A DNA stretch of 35,186 nt from Bacteroidales bacterium (GCA_003818205.1 RPRQ01000046.1:1-35186), one strand, 5' to 3'; shown: positions 8,574 through 17,177, numbered from the stretch's first letter. Numbers and translations are program-made. The notes: generated by a model not told the origin, from the sequence alone.

Positions 8574-10685
8574 ATGAAAAGAAAATTTAATTTTATCAAT
8601 CTAATCGCTATGACTTTAGTAATAGCAGGCACATCCTGTTCAACAGGAGAAAAAGAGATAAAAAAAGAGCCACTAAAAATCGATGTTTCGTTAACACAAG
8701 ATGAAATATCGAAGGGATTGCTAACTCCTGAAATTATGTGGAAGTATGGTCGGGTTAATAATCCGTGCCTCTCCCCTGATGGAAAGACATTGGCATACAC
8801 CATTACATACTACAATCTTAAAGAAAACAAAGGAGCTACCCACCTATACGTTATACCAACCGATGGTGGTGAGCCTAAAAAGTTAACCGTCGGCGTTGGC
8901 TCCGATTCAAATCCGCTTTGGAGTGCCGATGGGCAAATCCTAAGATTTTTATCTACAGAGAGCGGAAGTTCGCAGCTTTGGGAGGTTAAAGCGGATGGGG
9001 CTGGTCTTCGCCAAATTAGCAGCATCGATGGTGACATTGACGGATTCAGCATTTCAGCCGATGGCTCTAAAATCCTTTATTCCAAAGCAGTAAAAACTGA
9101 AAATAGCACTGCGGACATTCATCCTGATATGGATAAAGCGAATGTTCGAATCATCGATAATTTGATGTATCGCCACTTCGACTACTGGGAGGACGACTCA
9201 TATAGCCATATTTTTATTGCCGATTTAAAGGATGGCGCATTGCTGAACTCAAAGGATATTAACGAGGGTGAAAAATGGGACACACCTATGGCAACCGACT
9301 TTGATATTGCTGAGGTACAATGGAGCCCCGATGGGAAAACAGTTGTGTATTGCTCAAAGAAACTAATTGGCAAGGAGTACGCGGTTAGCACAAATTCAAA
9401 CATATACGTCTATGATTTAGAAAGCGGCAAAACTGAAGATATTACCTCTGATAACCTTGGCTACGATAGAAATCCATCATACTCTCCAAACGGACAGTTC
9501 ATTGCATGGACAAGCATGGCCACACCAGGAAATGAGGCTGACCAAAGACGATTATTCATTCTTGATTTAAAAACAAATCAAAAAACTTACTTAACCCAAG
9601 GGTTCGACCAGAACGTCGAGCAATACATTTGGGCTGACGATAATCAAACCATCTACTTTGCAAGTGGAGTGAAGGGAACTGAGCAGCTTTATAAAATAAA
9701 CATTGAGACAAAAGCAATTGCTCAGATTACAAAAGGAGTTCACAACTATACCCTATGCCAAAAGAGCAATGGAGTTTTAATTGGACAGAAGATGAGCATG
9801 AGTATGGCTCCTGAATTCTTTAAGGTTGACGAGGCAACCGGAGCAGAAACCCAAATAACATTTACCAATAAGAATATTACCGATAATATCAAAATGGGCG
9901 AAGTTCAGGAGCGTTGGGTAAAAACCACCGATGGAAAGGATATGCTTGTATGGGTAATTCTTCCTCCGAACTTCGATAAAACTAAAAAGTATCCAACCCT
10001 TCTTTACTGCCAAGGTGGTCCACAGAGCACTGTTAGCCAATTCTGGAGCTACCGTTGGAACTTCCAGATTATGGCTGCCAATGGTTATGTTATTGTAGCA
10101 CCTAACCGTAGAGGCGTTCCATCATTCGGACAGGCTTGGAATGCACAGATTTCGGGCGATTATAGCGGTCAGAACATTAAGGATTACCTCAGCGCAATTG
10201 ACGATGTAAGCAAAGAATCATGGGTAAATAAAGATAAACTTGGTTGCGTAGGTGCCAGCTATGGTGGTTACTCAGTTTATTACCTTGCAGGGCATCATCA
10301 AAAACGATTTAAGGCTTTCATTTCGCATTGCGGTATGTTTAACCTTGAGAGTTTTTACGCAGCAACTGAAGAGACCTTCTTCCCTAATAACGATTTAGGC
10401 GGACCATACTGGGATAAGAACAATGCCATTGCCCAAAAATCGTATGCTAACTCACCTCACAGATTTGTTCAAAACTGGGATACCCCAATAATGATTATTA
10501 CAGGGGAGATGGATTTGCGTATTCCTTATACTGAAAGTTTACAAGCGTTCAACGCGGCACAGCTGAAAGGCATACCTAGCAAATTGCTTGTCTATCCAAA
10601 AGAAACACACTTTGTAACCAAGCCACAGAATGCTGTTATTTGGCAGCGAGAGTTCTTTGGATGGTTGGATAAGTGGCTGAAGTAG
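8574..10685 (+). CDS. S9 family prolyl-oligopeptidase-type lipoprotein peptidase (paralogue 2)
   Basis: A 703-residue S9 peptidase. The frame opens further upstream (ATG at 8511, overlapping the S12 gene), but the start at 8574 is preferred because it begins directly with a lipoprotein signal ending GTSC (Cys22). A TolB/WD-like propeller is followed by the hydrolase domain, with Ser562 in GASYGGY, Asp647 in GEMDLRIP and His679 in KETHF. It aligns almost without gaps to the protein at 1457-3541. The nucleophile elbow ends GGY here but GGQ there, so substrate pockets may differ. It probably cleaves dipeptides or N-capped residues from peptides in the envelope. Transcription stops at the hairpin at 10720-10748. 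Confidence 0.92.
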   Translation: MKRKFNFINLIAMTLVIAGTSCSTGEKEIKKEPLKIDVSLTQDEISKGLLTPEIMWKYGRVNNPCLSPDGKTLAYTITYYNLKENKGATHLYVIPTDGGEPKKLTVGVGSDSNPLWSADGQILRFLSTESGSSQLWEVKADGAGLRQISSIDGDIDGFSISADGSKILYSKAVKTENSTADIHPDMDKANVRIIDNLMYRHFDYWEDDSYSHIFIADLKDGALLNSKDINEGEKWDTPMATDFDIAEVQWSPDGKTVVYCSKKLIGKEYAVSTNSNIYVYDLESGKTEDITSDNLGYDRNPSYSPNGQFIAWTSMATPGNEADQRRLFILDLKTNQKTYLTQGFDQNVEQYIWADDNQTIYFASGVKGTEQLYKINIETKAIAQITKGVHNYTLCQKSNGVLIGQKMSMSMAPEFFKVDEATGAETQITFTNKNITDNIKMGEVQERWVKTTDGKDMLVWVILPPNFDKTKKYPTLLYCQGGPQSTVSQFWSYRWNFQIMAANGYVIVAPNRRGVPSFGQAWNAQISGDYSGQNIKDYLSAIDDVSKESWVNKDKLGCVGASYGGYSVYYLAGHHQKRFKAFISHCGMFNLESFYAATEETFFPNNDLGGPYWDKNNAIAQKSYANSPHRFVQNWDTPIMIITGEMDLRIPYTESLQAFNAAQLKGIPSKLLVYPKETHFVTKPQNAVIWQREFFGWLDKWLK

Positions 10686-10719
10686 ATTAGATACTAGATT
10701 TCAGACTTCAGATACAAGA
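10684..10719. repeat. Degenerate 7-10-nt micro-repeat after S9 gene
   Basis: Short tandem units such as AGATACT, AGATTTC, AGACTTC and AGATACA lie between the stop codon and the terminator stem. Similar low-complexity blocks occur at 11735-11825 and 33581-33662. Confidence 0.5.
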
Positions 10720-10748
10720 TAAACCCCGAATTTTACTTTCGGGGTTTA
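10720..10748. terminator. Hairpin terminator between S9 gene and miaA
   Basis: Perfect 11-bp arms, TAAACCCCGAA (10720-10730) and TTCGGGGTTTA (10738-10748), with a 7-nt loop. The G/C-rich stem and flanking A/T suit both converging transcripts. Confidence 0.85.
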
Positions 10749-10813
10749 TTATTTATCATCTGCAATGACTTTAAAAATCAATAAGACAAAAGATTTACAG
10801 CTATTATTGAAAT

Positions 10814-11731
10814 TTACTTAATCATTTCTAATACAATATTTACCTTCTCGGCTATAGGCAAATTCCCCTGAATCCATTTAATATCTATTCCGTTGCGTTC
10901 CATTCTACGAAACCATGTCATCTGACGTTTTGCAAACTGCGCAATGGCATTGTTTAGCTGGGTAAACATCTCGTCCCAGGTAATCTGACCTAAAATATGC
11001 TGTGTAATAAACTTATACTCCAAACCGTAGTATATCAAATCATCGGCACTGACCCCTGAATTGAGTAGTGCTTTAACCTCATCAACCATGCCATCCTTGA
11101 GCCGCTGCTTTAATCGGCACGAAATCCGATTCCTCTCACTATTCCGGCTATACCTAACACCAAAAATAATGTTATTGATTTTGGGTAATGGGGTCGTATC
11201 AACATCATTGTTTAAGTAGTACTCCTCAATCTCAATAGCCCTTTCCAACCGTTTACGGTTGGTGGTATCGGTTTGGTTATGCAGGTTTTTATAGGATGAT
11301 AGCCGCTTTATCAGCTCTTCATCGGTTTTACCCTTAAAGCCATTGCGAAGTTCTATATTATCAGGAACTGCAATCAATCGGTATTCTTTTATCACCGATT
11401 CGATATACAAACCGCTTCCTCCGCAAAGGATAGGTTGTTTCTCCCTCGCTTTTATATCGTCATAAACCCTAAAGAAATCTTTCTGAAACTCATATACATT
11501 GTACTTACTTCCGGCATCAACAATATCAATTAGATGATATGGAATACTCACATTATCGATGGTATAATCACCTAAATCCTTACCTGTTCCAAGGTTCATA
11601 CCCCGATACACCTGACGTGAATCGCCACTTATTATCTCACCCTTCAGTATCTTAGCCACATGAGCTGCCAGTTGGGTTTTACCGCTAGCAGTGGGCCCAA
11701 TTATTGTTATCAAATCGTATTTTGAGGACAT
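10814..11731 (-). CDS. miaA: tRNA dimethylallyltransferase MiaA
   Basis: A 305-residue protein, the normal length for MiaA. It transfers a dimethylallyl group to N6 of A37 in tRNAs reading UNN codons, a modification that supports decoding accuracy. The Walker A loop GPTASGKT (12-19) binds the pyrophosphate donor. The catalytic-Asp block ISGDSRQVYRGM (Asp37) and the LCGGSGLY and QMTWFRR segments are typical. The gene stands alone on the minus strand, converging on the second S9 gene and divergent from smpB. The 219 bp upstream contain A/T-rich micro-repeats and the smpB promoter. Confidence 0.97.
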   Translation of the reverse strand: MSSKYDLITIIGPTASGKTQLAAHVAKILKGEIISGDSRQVYRGMNLGTGKDLGDYTIDNVSIPYHLIDIVDAGSKYNVYEFQKDFFRVYDDIKAREKQPILCGGSGLYIESVIKEYRLIAVPDNIELRNGFKGKTDEELIKRLSSYKNLHNQTDTTNRKRLERAIEIEEYYLNNDVDTTPLPKINNIIFGVRYSRNSERNRISCRLKQRLKDGMVDEVKALLNSGVSADDLIYYGLEYKFITQHILGQITWDEMFTQLNNAIAQFAKRQMTWFRRMERNGIDIKWIQGNLPIAEKVNIVLEMIK

Positions 11732-11734
11732 TAA

Positions 11735-11825
11735 ACTAAGGTTAAAAGTTAAGGTTAAGAATTAAACACATTGATTGGTTCGCTTTGCTTCTTTTCGCTT
11801 CCGACTTCCACCTTCCAGCTACTCA
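11735..11825. repeat. Micro-repeat block upstream of miaA
   Basis: Degenerate units of AGGTTAAA/AGTTAAGG type (11738-11766) are followed by CTTCCGACTTCCACCTTCC (11808-11816 region). The composition resembles the other micro-repeat blocks at gene ends in this window. No coding potential is visible. Confidence 0.4.
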
Positions 11826-11895
11826 TCAACAAACAAATCAATCAACCAATTATCACATTAATATCTAATCCCATTCCTGTTGGTGTAAAAATAAC

Positions 11896-11903
11896 TATTT
11901 TTG
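11896..11903 (+). promoter_or_regulatory. Candidate -7 box for smpB
   Basis: TATTTTTG matches the Bacteroidota -7 consensus TAnnTTTG and lies 47 nt before the smpB start. No clear -33 TTTG is seen at 19-21 nt spacing. Confidence 0.5.
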
Positions 11904-11950
11904 CGCAGGCCTTATAAAAAAAAGGAAAACTAAACGATTCTGATTAACCC

Positions 11951-12400
11951 ATGTATAGCAACCCGCAAATAAGGAACAAACGAGCTACCTTTGAGTTCGA
12001 AATAATCGAAAAACTAATTGCTGGAATCGTGCTTACCGGTACCGAAATCAAATCGATTCGGTTGGGTAAGGCTAATTTTCTGGATGCTTATTGCCACTTT
12101 GTTAACGGAGAGCTTTGGGTTAAAGGGCTGAATATCTCCGAATACGATTGGGGAACCTATAATAATCATGACCCACGTCAAGAACGTAAGCTTTTGCTGA
12201 ATCGAAAAGAACTTTCGAAACTCTCACGTCAATCGCAGGAAAAAGGGCTTACCATCGTAGCGCTCAAACTATTTATCAACGATAAAGGTTACGCCAAACT
12301 TGAGATTGCCATTGCCCGTGGAAAGAAAACTCACGATAAGCGAGAAAATCTAAAGGAGAAAGACGCCAAGAGAGAAATGGACCGATTCTCAAAAAGATAA
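11951..12400 (+). CDS. smpB: SsrA-binding protein SmpB
   Basis: A 149-residue protein, the usual SmpB length. It binds tmRNA and mediates trans-translation, which frees stalled ribosomes and tags incomplete proteins. Family blocks are clear: [20 protein letters not shown] near the start, then TEIKSIR, the oligonucleotide-binding beta-barrel, and a basic C-terminal tail (GKKTHDKRE and the following charged helix) that enters the ribosomal decoding centre. It is monocistronic as far as can be seen. The tmRNA gene is not in this window. Confidence 0.97.
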   Translation: MYSNPQIRNKRATFEFEIIEKLIAGIVLTGTEIKSIRLGKANFLDAYCHFVNGELWVKGLNISEYDWGTYNNHDPRQERKLLLNRKELSKLSRQSQEKGLTIVALKLFINDKGYAKLEIAIARGKKTHDKRENLKEKDAKREMDRFSKR

Positions 12401-12620
12401 TATAACGCTCATTCTTCTATTTACACCTCTTAAATTCGCTGAATAAACAATCGATTGGCACTTCTCCATACAAATCGCTTTCATCAAAAAAGGATTAAAC
12501 AGCTGTTTTAAATAGAAAATGAATACCTTAGAGTCCTGAAAATGGATTAACAATTGCCTTCTTAAATCAATCAAGCCGCTGAACACATTTGGTTTTTGGG
12601 TTCAATGAGATCATTAAATT

Positions 12621-13289
12621 ATGGAGTACATAGTCATTAGTTTGCTTATTTGCTACATTGCATACGTTCATTATCAAATGAATAAGAAGGATCGCCTAAT
12701 TGAGACGATGGTTAACAAGTTTAGTAGAATCGAGAAGGATTGGGATACTAATCAAATACTTTTGCTGCTCGAAGAACATCGGTTACTGCACAGCACAACA
12801 ACCATTAGCCGTAATAGACTATTCGATGAACCTGTAATAAAATTTCTATTCGCAAACGAGAATGACTCAAAAATATTTATTCACTACACCAAGGACGAGT
12901 TAACGGCAAAAAAGATATTGAGAGAGGGTTTTAGGTTTATTGAAGCCTTCGAGAAAACTGCAGAGCAGGTGTATAACGACTCTGTTGACCTGAGCTACAA
13001 GCATAACGTTCGGAAGTACTACGGGAAATACATTGTAGTGATTTGCATAGGAAATGAAATATACAACCATTTCAACGAGGAGCTAATACATCTTAACAAA
13101 CAAAACACTCAACCCGAGCATATTCTATCGGGCATCCCATCATTCATAAACGAAAACGAGGAGGAGGTATTTACCCTCTCCAAGCAATTCGTTAAGGGCT
13201 ACATCAACTACGAAACGGGAACAATCGTTCAAAACTCTGAATTCAGCCCGAGCTATAAATACTTCGTTACCAAGGAGCAACTTAACTAG
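12621..13289 (+). CDS. Membrane-anchored hypothetical protein with ART-like pattern (paralogue 1)
   Basis: A 222-residue protein of no family I can name. It has one N-terminal membrane helix (about 2-19), a charged possible coiled coil (20-60) and a C-terminal soluble domain. That domain contains HYTKDE (His88-Tyr-Thr), then KKILREGF, a YYGKYIVVI strand and an acidic stretch leading to VFTLSKQFVKGYINYETG. An H-x-T followed about ten residues later by IL-x-x-GF, and a late E-V-[FV] strand, is the arrangement seen in many ADP-ribosyltransferase-fold proteins (DarT and relatives). The similarity is inferred by eye. The protein at 16497-17177 is a gap-free paralogue. An arrangement with residues 60-222 in the cytoplasm is plausible. 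Function is unknown. Confidence 0.75.
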   Translation: MEYIVISLLICYIAYVHYQMNKKDRLIETMVNKFSRIEKDWDTNQILLLLEEHRLLHSTTTISRNRLFDEPVIKFLFANENDSKIFIHYTKDELTAKKILREGFRFIEAFEKTAEQVYNDSVDLSYKHNVRKYYGKYIVVICIGNEIYNHFNEELIHLNKQNTQPEHILSGIPSFINENEEEVFTLSKQFVKGYINYETGTIVQNSEFSPSYKYFVTKEQLN

Positions 13290-13500
13290 CATAATTTTAG
13301 CTTTAACCCATCGGTTTTATAGCTGCAAGGTCATAATATCGCTGATATAATGCTATACGTTCGGGTGTAGAAGACAATCGGTTGTAATTCAATCCTGTCC
13401 TTAACAAAGAATTTACCCTTATTATCTTATTCATTCTCCTAATAACTATTACTAGCGTTTCGTGGTAAGGGTTATAAATGAGCCGTAAAGCGAAAAATCC

Positions 13501-13564
13501 CGATAAAGGGTTGCCCGAATTCGGGAAGCGCTAACGCTCCCAAATTTGCGGCAGCCCTTAATCG
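13501..13564. repeat. Long imperfect hairpin
   Basis: Two 30-nt arms (13501-13530 and 13535-13564) around a CTAA loop pair at 22 of 30 positions by hand count, with the apex AGCG-CTAA-CGCT perfect. It could be a REP/MITE-like remnant or a structured RNA; no tail of U residues follows on the plus strand. Confidence 0.5.
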
Positions 13565-13589
13565 TCAAAATTATTATGAACAGGAGTCT

Positions 13590-13615
13590 GCCTACCGGGC
13601 TAGAGGCAGGTAGGC
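13590..13615. repeat. REP-like hairpin
   Basis: GCCTACC (13590-13596) and GGTAGGC (13609-13615) form a perfect 7-bp stem. A related segment with CTGCCTACCG, followed by GGTAG, occurs at 34809-34825 near the right end, so this may be a dispersed genomic repeat. Confidence 0.45.
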
Positions 13616-14335
13616 GTAGCGAAGCTCGATGAAGTCAATAATTCGGGTTAATAGGGCTTTTACCTTTACTCAAATACGTCATAAATCAGGACTCCTTGAT
13701 TTACGGTATTGAAACAATCTTGATGTTTTTCTAATATATCTATATAGAATTTGTCTATAAAATAAAAATTACCACAGAAACATTAACCCTCTAATATATA
13801 TCTTTAATAAACAAGGAAATGAGCAAATTCCGAAGGGATCGATGAGGTCAACCAATTTCATGAACAAAGCGATTAATTCGCAACTAATTATTCATTCCTT
13901 TTTAACAATGCTATTATTGTGAACTAAAACCATATAGCATGTATTATTTTTTTTTATTTTTATACAATATATTATACTAATATTTATTAAAATCTATTGC
14001 ATTCAAAATAAACAGGAATTGGTAAAATATCTAAAATTTAATAATTATGATAACGTATAAAAAACATTAGAAGAAAGAACGGCAAGGATCAAAAAATGTT
14101 TCTCATTGAACAGCTTGGTTATTCTAATGGCTTAAGTTTAATTGAGTGTTTTAAAAGTTCATTCGTGATATTTTGTACCCCTAGCTATACTGCTTACTAG
14201 CATGAGGCCTTCTGGTTTTAGGCAGATATACGCCTAATTGGTAATATTCTTTTTAGCCTCAAAATCGCTATTCTAAACTACATACATTCTAATTTATTAT
14301 TTCAGCACACCCTTTTTGCTTTAAAACTTTGCTCC

Positions 14336-15964
14336 ATGAAACATCCTCATGTTTATCTAATAAGAAATCTTCTAAAAAATAACGGAATAAAAATAAACGA
14401 GGAAGAGCTTGAATTTCAACTCTTATCCCATCCAACATTTCCTAGCTTACATGCTATTACAGGAGTACTTGATCATTTTTCAGTTAAAAATTATGCGCTA
14501 GAAGTTCCAATAAATGCAGAAGCATTAAATCTCTTACCTAACTCTTTTTTGAGTGTCATTAAAGATAATCGACAAAACGGTTTTGCTTTAGTGAACAAGT
14601 TTAACCGTAATTTCTATTTATCATATAATGAAACGAATAAAAGCACTATTTCTGAAAATGAATTCTTAGATATTTGGCCGGGATTAGTTGTTATCATTGA
14701 TGAGGATAACAAGAAAAATATTTCAACGCCTAAAAGGAACTCTACAAACAGGAATATTTTAATAGCTGTAATCTCAACACTGGCAATCTTCTTTATTTAT
14801 AGAAACTCTATATTCCCATCAATTCATTTCATACTATCACTTGTTGGACTTGCAATATGCATCCTAATATTATATCATGAATTAGGAATTAGCTCAAAAA
14901 TGCTTAGCAAATTTTGCTCCGAAGACAATAAAAAAACAAGCTGTGATGCCGTATTGAATTCAAAAAGAGCTAATCTTTTTGGTTCATTTAAGCTAAGCGA
15001 TGTTGGAATAATCTATTTTGTTTCCATAATCCTATCATGGGCTCTACTACGAAATAGTAACACTAACTATAGTTCAATTGTTTTAATCACCCTTTTAGCA
15101 ATCCCCTTCACATTATTCTCAATTTACTATCAGTATAGAATCGTAAAAAAATGGTGTTTGCTTTGCCTAAGCGTTGTTTCAGTACTTTGGCTCCAAGCTA
15201 TCTCACTACTTTTTAGCGATTTTAGGTTTAATCAAATTTATCCTGATTTAAATAGCATATTAACAGCTGCTTCATGCTTTCTGATATCATTTGCATTATG
15301 GCAGTTTATCTCTCCAATACTAAAAAAAGAGCAAGAACTAAATACATTAAAGATTGAGCATTTTAAATTTAAGCGAAGCTACAGCATATATAAATCACTA
15401 ATCAATAATTCCGAGCAGATTAATACAAACATTAGCGATACTAATGAAATAGTTTTTTGCAACAGCAAAGAAACTCCACTTCTTAATATTGTAATCATTA
15501 CCAATCCTCTATGCGGATTTTGTAAAGAAGCTCATGATTTAGTTGAAAAACTATTAAAAATAGAGAATGGATCTATTAAAATCATCATTCGGTTTAATGT
15601 AAAGGAGGAATCCGATTCCATCGACACCAAAATAGCATTAAAACTAATTGAAATCTACAAAACAGATAGGGAAAAATGTTTAGAGGCCATGCATGATATT
15701 TACGGCATTTTATCACCTAAAGATTGGTTGCTCAAATGGGGTGAACCTACTGAGCAAAAATATACTGCGGTTTTAAGCAAAACCAAATTCTGGTGCAAAC
15801 AGAATAACATCAATTTCACCCCTGAAATTTTAATAAATGGAAGGTCATTCCCTCGGGAATATAACAGAGCCGATTTGGTTTATTTTATAGATGATATTAT
15901 TGAAGAGGAAATAGAATTAGTATCAATACAAACACCAACGTTTAGTCTCGAATCAACGATATAG
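14336..15964 (+). CDS. C39-like / VKOR / thioredoxin fusion oxidoreductase
   Basis: A 542-residue fusion. Residues 1-125 resemble a C39 peptidase domain (HPTFPSLHAITGVLDHF, LPNSFLSVI), but the catalytic Cys is absent and the catalytic His position reads Phe (GFALV). Residues 140-330 are hydrophobic helices of the VKOR family, with loop cysteines Cys194 and Cys203 and the active CxxC Cys274-Leu-Leu-Cys277. Residues 370-530 form a thioredoxin/DsbA-like domain with Cys393-Gly-Phe-Cys396 and a cis-Pro-type TPEILING segment. VKOR passes electrons from a thiol-oxidase domain to quinone, so the protein should form disulfides outside the cytoplasm. C39-VKOR fusions occur near double-glycine peptides in Bacteroidota. 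Here the precursor gene follows 97 bp downstream and has four core cysteines, the likely substrate. No C39 exporter is encoded in the window. Confidence 0.85.
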   Translation: MKHPHVYLIRNLLKNNGIKINEEELEFQLLSHPTFPSLHAITGVLDHFSVKNYALEVPINAEALNLLPNSFLSVIKDNRQNGFALVNKFNRNFYLSYNETNKSTISENEFLDIWPGLVVIIDEDNKKNISTPKRNSTNRNILIAVISTLAIFFIYRNSIFPSIHFILSLVGLAICILILYHELGISSKMLSKFCSEDNKKTSCDAVLNSKRANLFGSFKLSDVGIIYFVSIILSWALLRNSNTNYSSIVLITLLAIPFTLFSIYYQYRIVKKWCLLCLSVVSVLWLQAISLLFSDFRFNQIYPDLNSILTAASCFLISFALWQFISPILKKEQELNTLKIEHFKFKRSYSIYKSLINNSEQINTNISDTNEIVFCNSKETPLLNIVIITNPLCGFCKEAHDLVEKLLKIENGSIKIIIRFNVKEESDSIDTKIALKLIEIYKTDREKCLEAMHDIYGILSPKDWLLKWGEPTEQKYTAVLSKTKFWCKQNNINFTPEILINGRSFPREYNRADLVYFIDDIIEEEIELVSIQTPTFSLESTI

Positions 15965-16061
15965 CTAAATAGTATTTAATCGAATCTCTCGCGATGAGTA
16001 GACACAAACCCTGAGTGTCTTTAAATGATCGGGGCTTTTAAATAACCTAAAATTAATAACT

Positions 16062-16232
16062 ATGAAAAGTTTAAAAGACTTAAAAGGGGTGAGAATCCTA
16101 AGCAAAGTGGAACAAAAGCCTATTACAGGTGGTGCTCAGCAATGTGATGAAACACATCGTTGCAAACCAGGTTTTTATTGCTATTACTCTTCGGGCAATT
16201 CAGGCTATTGCCTTAGAGGAGAAGAGCCCTAA
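16062..16232 (+). CDS. Double-glycine leader peptide precursor with four-Cys core
   Basis: A 56-residue peptide. The leader starts MKSLKDLKGVRILSK and ends ITGG at residues 21-24, the pattern of the Bacteroidales GG natural-product precursor family. Cleavage after Gly24 would give a 32-residue core with Cys28, Cys34, Cys40 and Cys50 (spacing C-x5-C-x5-C-x9-C), rich in Tyr and Gly, with an acidic end. The even cysteine number and the thiol-oxidase fusion immediately upstream suggest two disulfides made during or after export. A 13-bp hairpin follows at 16295-16326. A weak AGACAC/GTGTCT stem (16000-16020) lies between the oxidoreductase and this gene. Activity (bacteriocin, signal or other) cannot be told from the sequence. 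Confidence 0.8.
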   Translation: MKSLKDLKGVRILSKVEQKPITGGAQQCDETHRCKPGFYCYYSSGNSGYCLRGEEP

Positions 16233-16294
16233 TTATTATGGATATGAGTAATAGCCTTATCTATATAAAAAGATAAAATACATTACTCCATCGA

Positions 16295-16326
16295 GAAGTT
16301 ATCTGAATTAAATTTCAGATAACTTC
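16295..16326. terminator. Hairpin after precursor peptide gene
   Basis: Perfect 13-bp arms GAAGTTATCTGAA (16295-16307) and TTCAGATAACTTC (16314-16326) with a 6-nt loop. The following tract (ATTTAC) is a poor U run, so termination may be partial. The remaining 170 bp to the next gene hold only A/T-rich DNA and a small ACAAAAAA/TTTTTTGT stem (16433-16451). Confidence 0.65.
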
Positions 16327-16496
16327 ATTTACAAATCATAAAAAGTTACTTTTTGCAAGTAAATAAACTACCATTTGTATTTCAGGGTAAAAGCTAATAC
16401 CTTGGTTTGATTTTTTCACCGACAAGTTGAACACAAAAAATTGTTTTTTGTTAGTTTAAAAAAGTCAAGGTTAATCCCATTTTCTAGCAGAAACAG

Positions 16497-17177
16497 ATGG
16501 AATACATAGCGGTTACCATACTAATCGGTTACATCGTTTACCTACACTATAATTTGAATAAGAAGAATAATCTTATCGAATCGATGGTGGGCAAACTTAC
16601 CAAACTCGAAAAGGAGTGGGACACTGAGCATGTACTAAACCTGCTCGAAAAGTTACGCCAGCTGAGCAACGAAAGTAACCTAAAACGCGATAGGTTATTC
16701 GATGAAAAAGTGATGAAATTCCTTTTTGCCAATGATGATGATTCAAAAATCTTTGCTCATTACACCAAAGATGAAAAGGTGGCAAAAAAGATTTTTGAAG
16801 AGGGATTTATGTTTGTAGATTCATTCGAGAAAACCGTAGAGCAAATCATCGACGATAGCGTTGACCTAACCTACAAGCACAATATCCGCAAATACTACGG
16901 AAAATACATTATTATTATTTGCATTTCGAATGAGGTATATAACCATTACGACTCGGAGCTCAAACGCTTAGACAAGCATAATATTCAGGTTGAACAAATT
17001 CTTACTGAGCACCCATCGTGCATAAACGAGAATAATGATGAGGTTTTTACTCTTTCGAAGCACTTCATCAAGGGTTATGTTAATTACGAAACGGGGGCGA
17101 TTGAATACAACCCAAAATTCAAGCCTTACTTTAACACTCCTGCATTTAACGATAACCTCAACAGGTTAAAGGACTAG
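16497..17177 (+). CDS. Membrane-anchored hypothetical protein with ART-like pattern (paralogue 2)
   Basis: A 226-residue paralogue of the protein at 12621-13289. It aligns without gaps through nearly the whole length, with the N-terminal helix (2-19), the RLFDE and KFLFAN blocks, and the soluble domain all conserved. The strictly shared positions include SKIF-x-HYTKDE (His88), AKKI-x-x-EGF, DSVDL-x-YKHN-x-RKYYGKYI, INEN-x-x-EVFTLSK and KGY-x-NYETG. These are the residues expected to matter if the ADP-ribosyltransferase-like reading is right. The tails after about residue 205 diverge. Its position directly after the peptide locus, with the other copy directly before, makes a role tied to that locus possible but unproven. 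No immunity-protein family is recognised. Confidence 0.75.
   Translation: MEYIAVTILIGYIVYLHYNLNKKNNLIESMVGKLTKLEKEWDTEHVLNLLEKLRQLSNESNLKRDRLFDEKVMKFLFANDDDSKIFAHYTKDEKVAKKIFEEGFMFVDSFEKTVEQIIDDSVDLTYKHNIRKYYGKYIIIICISNEVYNHYDSELKRLDKHNIQVEQILTEHPSCINENNDEVFTLSKHFIKGYVNYETGAIEYNPKFKPYFNTPAFNDNLNRLKD

Larger units (their letters stand above)
13290..14335. other. Gene-poor 1-kb intergenic region with hairpins
   Basis: No convincing coding frame on either strand; the longest plus-strand peptide seen (ATG at 14096, 34 codons) has no supporting features. It contains a long imperfect hairpin (13501-13564), a REP-like GCCTACC/GGTAGGC hairpin (13590-13615), a palindrome around 13683-13702 and long A/T tracts (13720-14060). 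It may carry the leader of the downstream C39-VKOR gene, but no clean promoter was identified. Confidence 0.6.

Noticed and set aside
12389-12586. Minus-strand 65-codon frame after smpB
   Set aside because: It overlaps the smpB 3' end, shows no domain or promoter, and looks like chance in a spacer.
14096-14200. 34-codon plus-strand frame as a second precursor peptide
   Set aside because: No double-glycine site, no leader pattern and no upstream context.
16000-16020. AGACAC/GTGTCT stem as an attenuator between the oxidoreductase and the peptide gene
   Set aside because: Only 6 bp with a 9-nt loop and a poor T tract, too weak to call a terminator.
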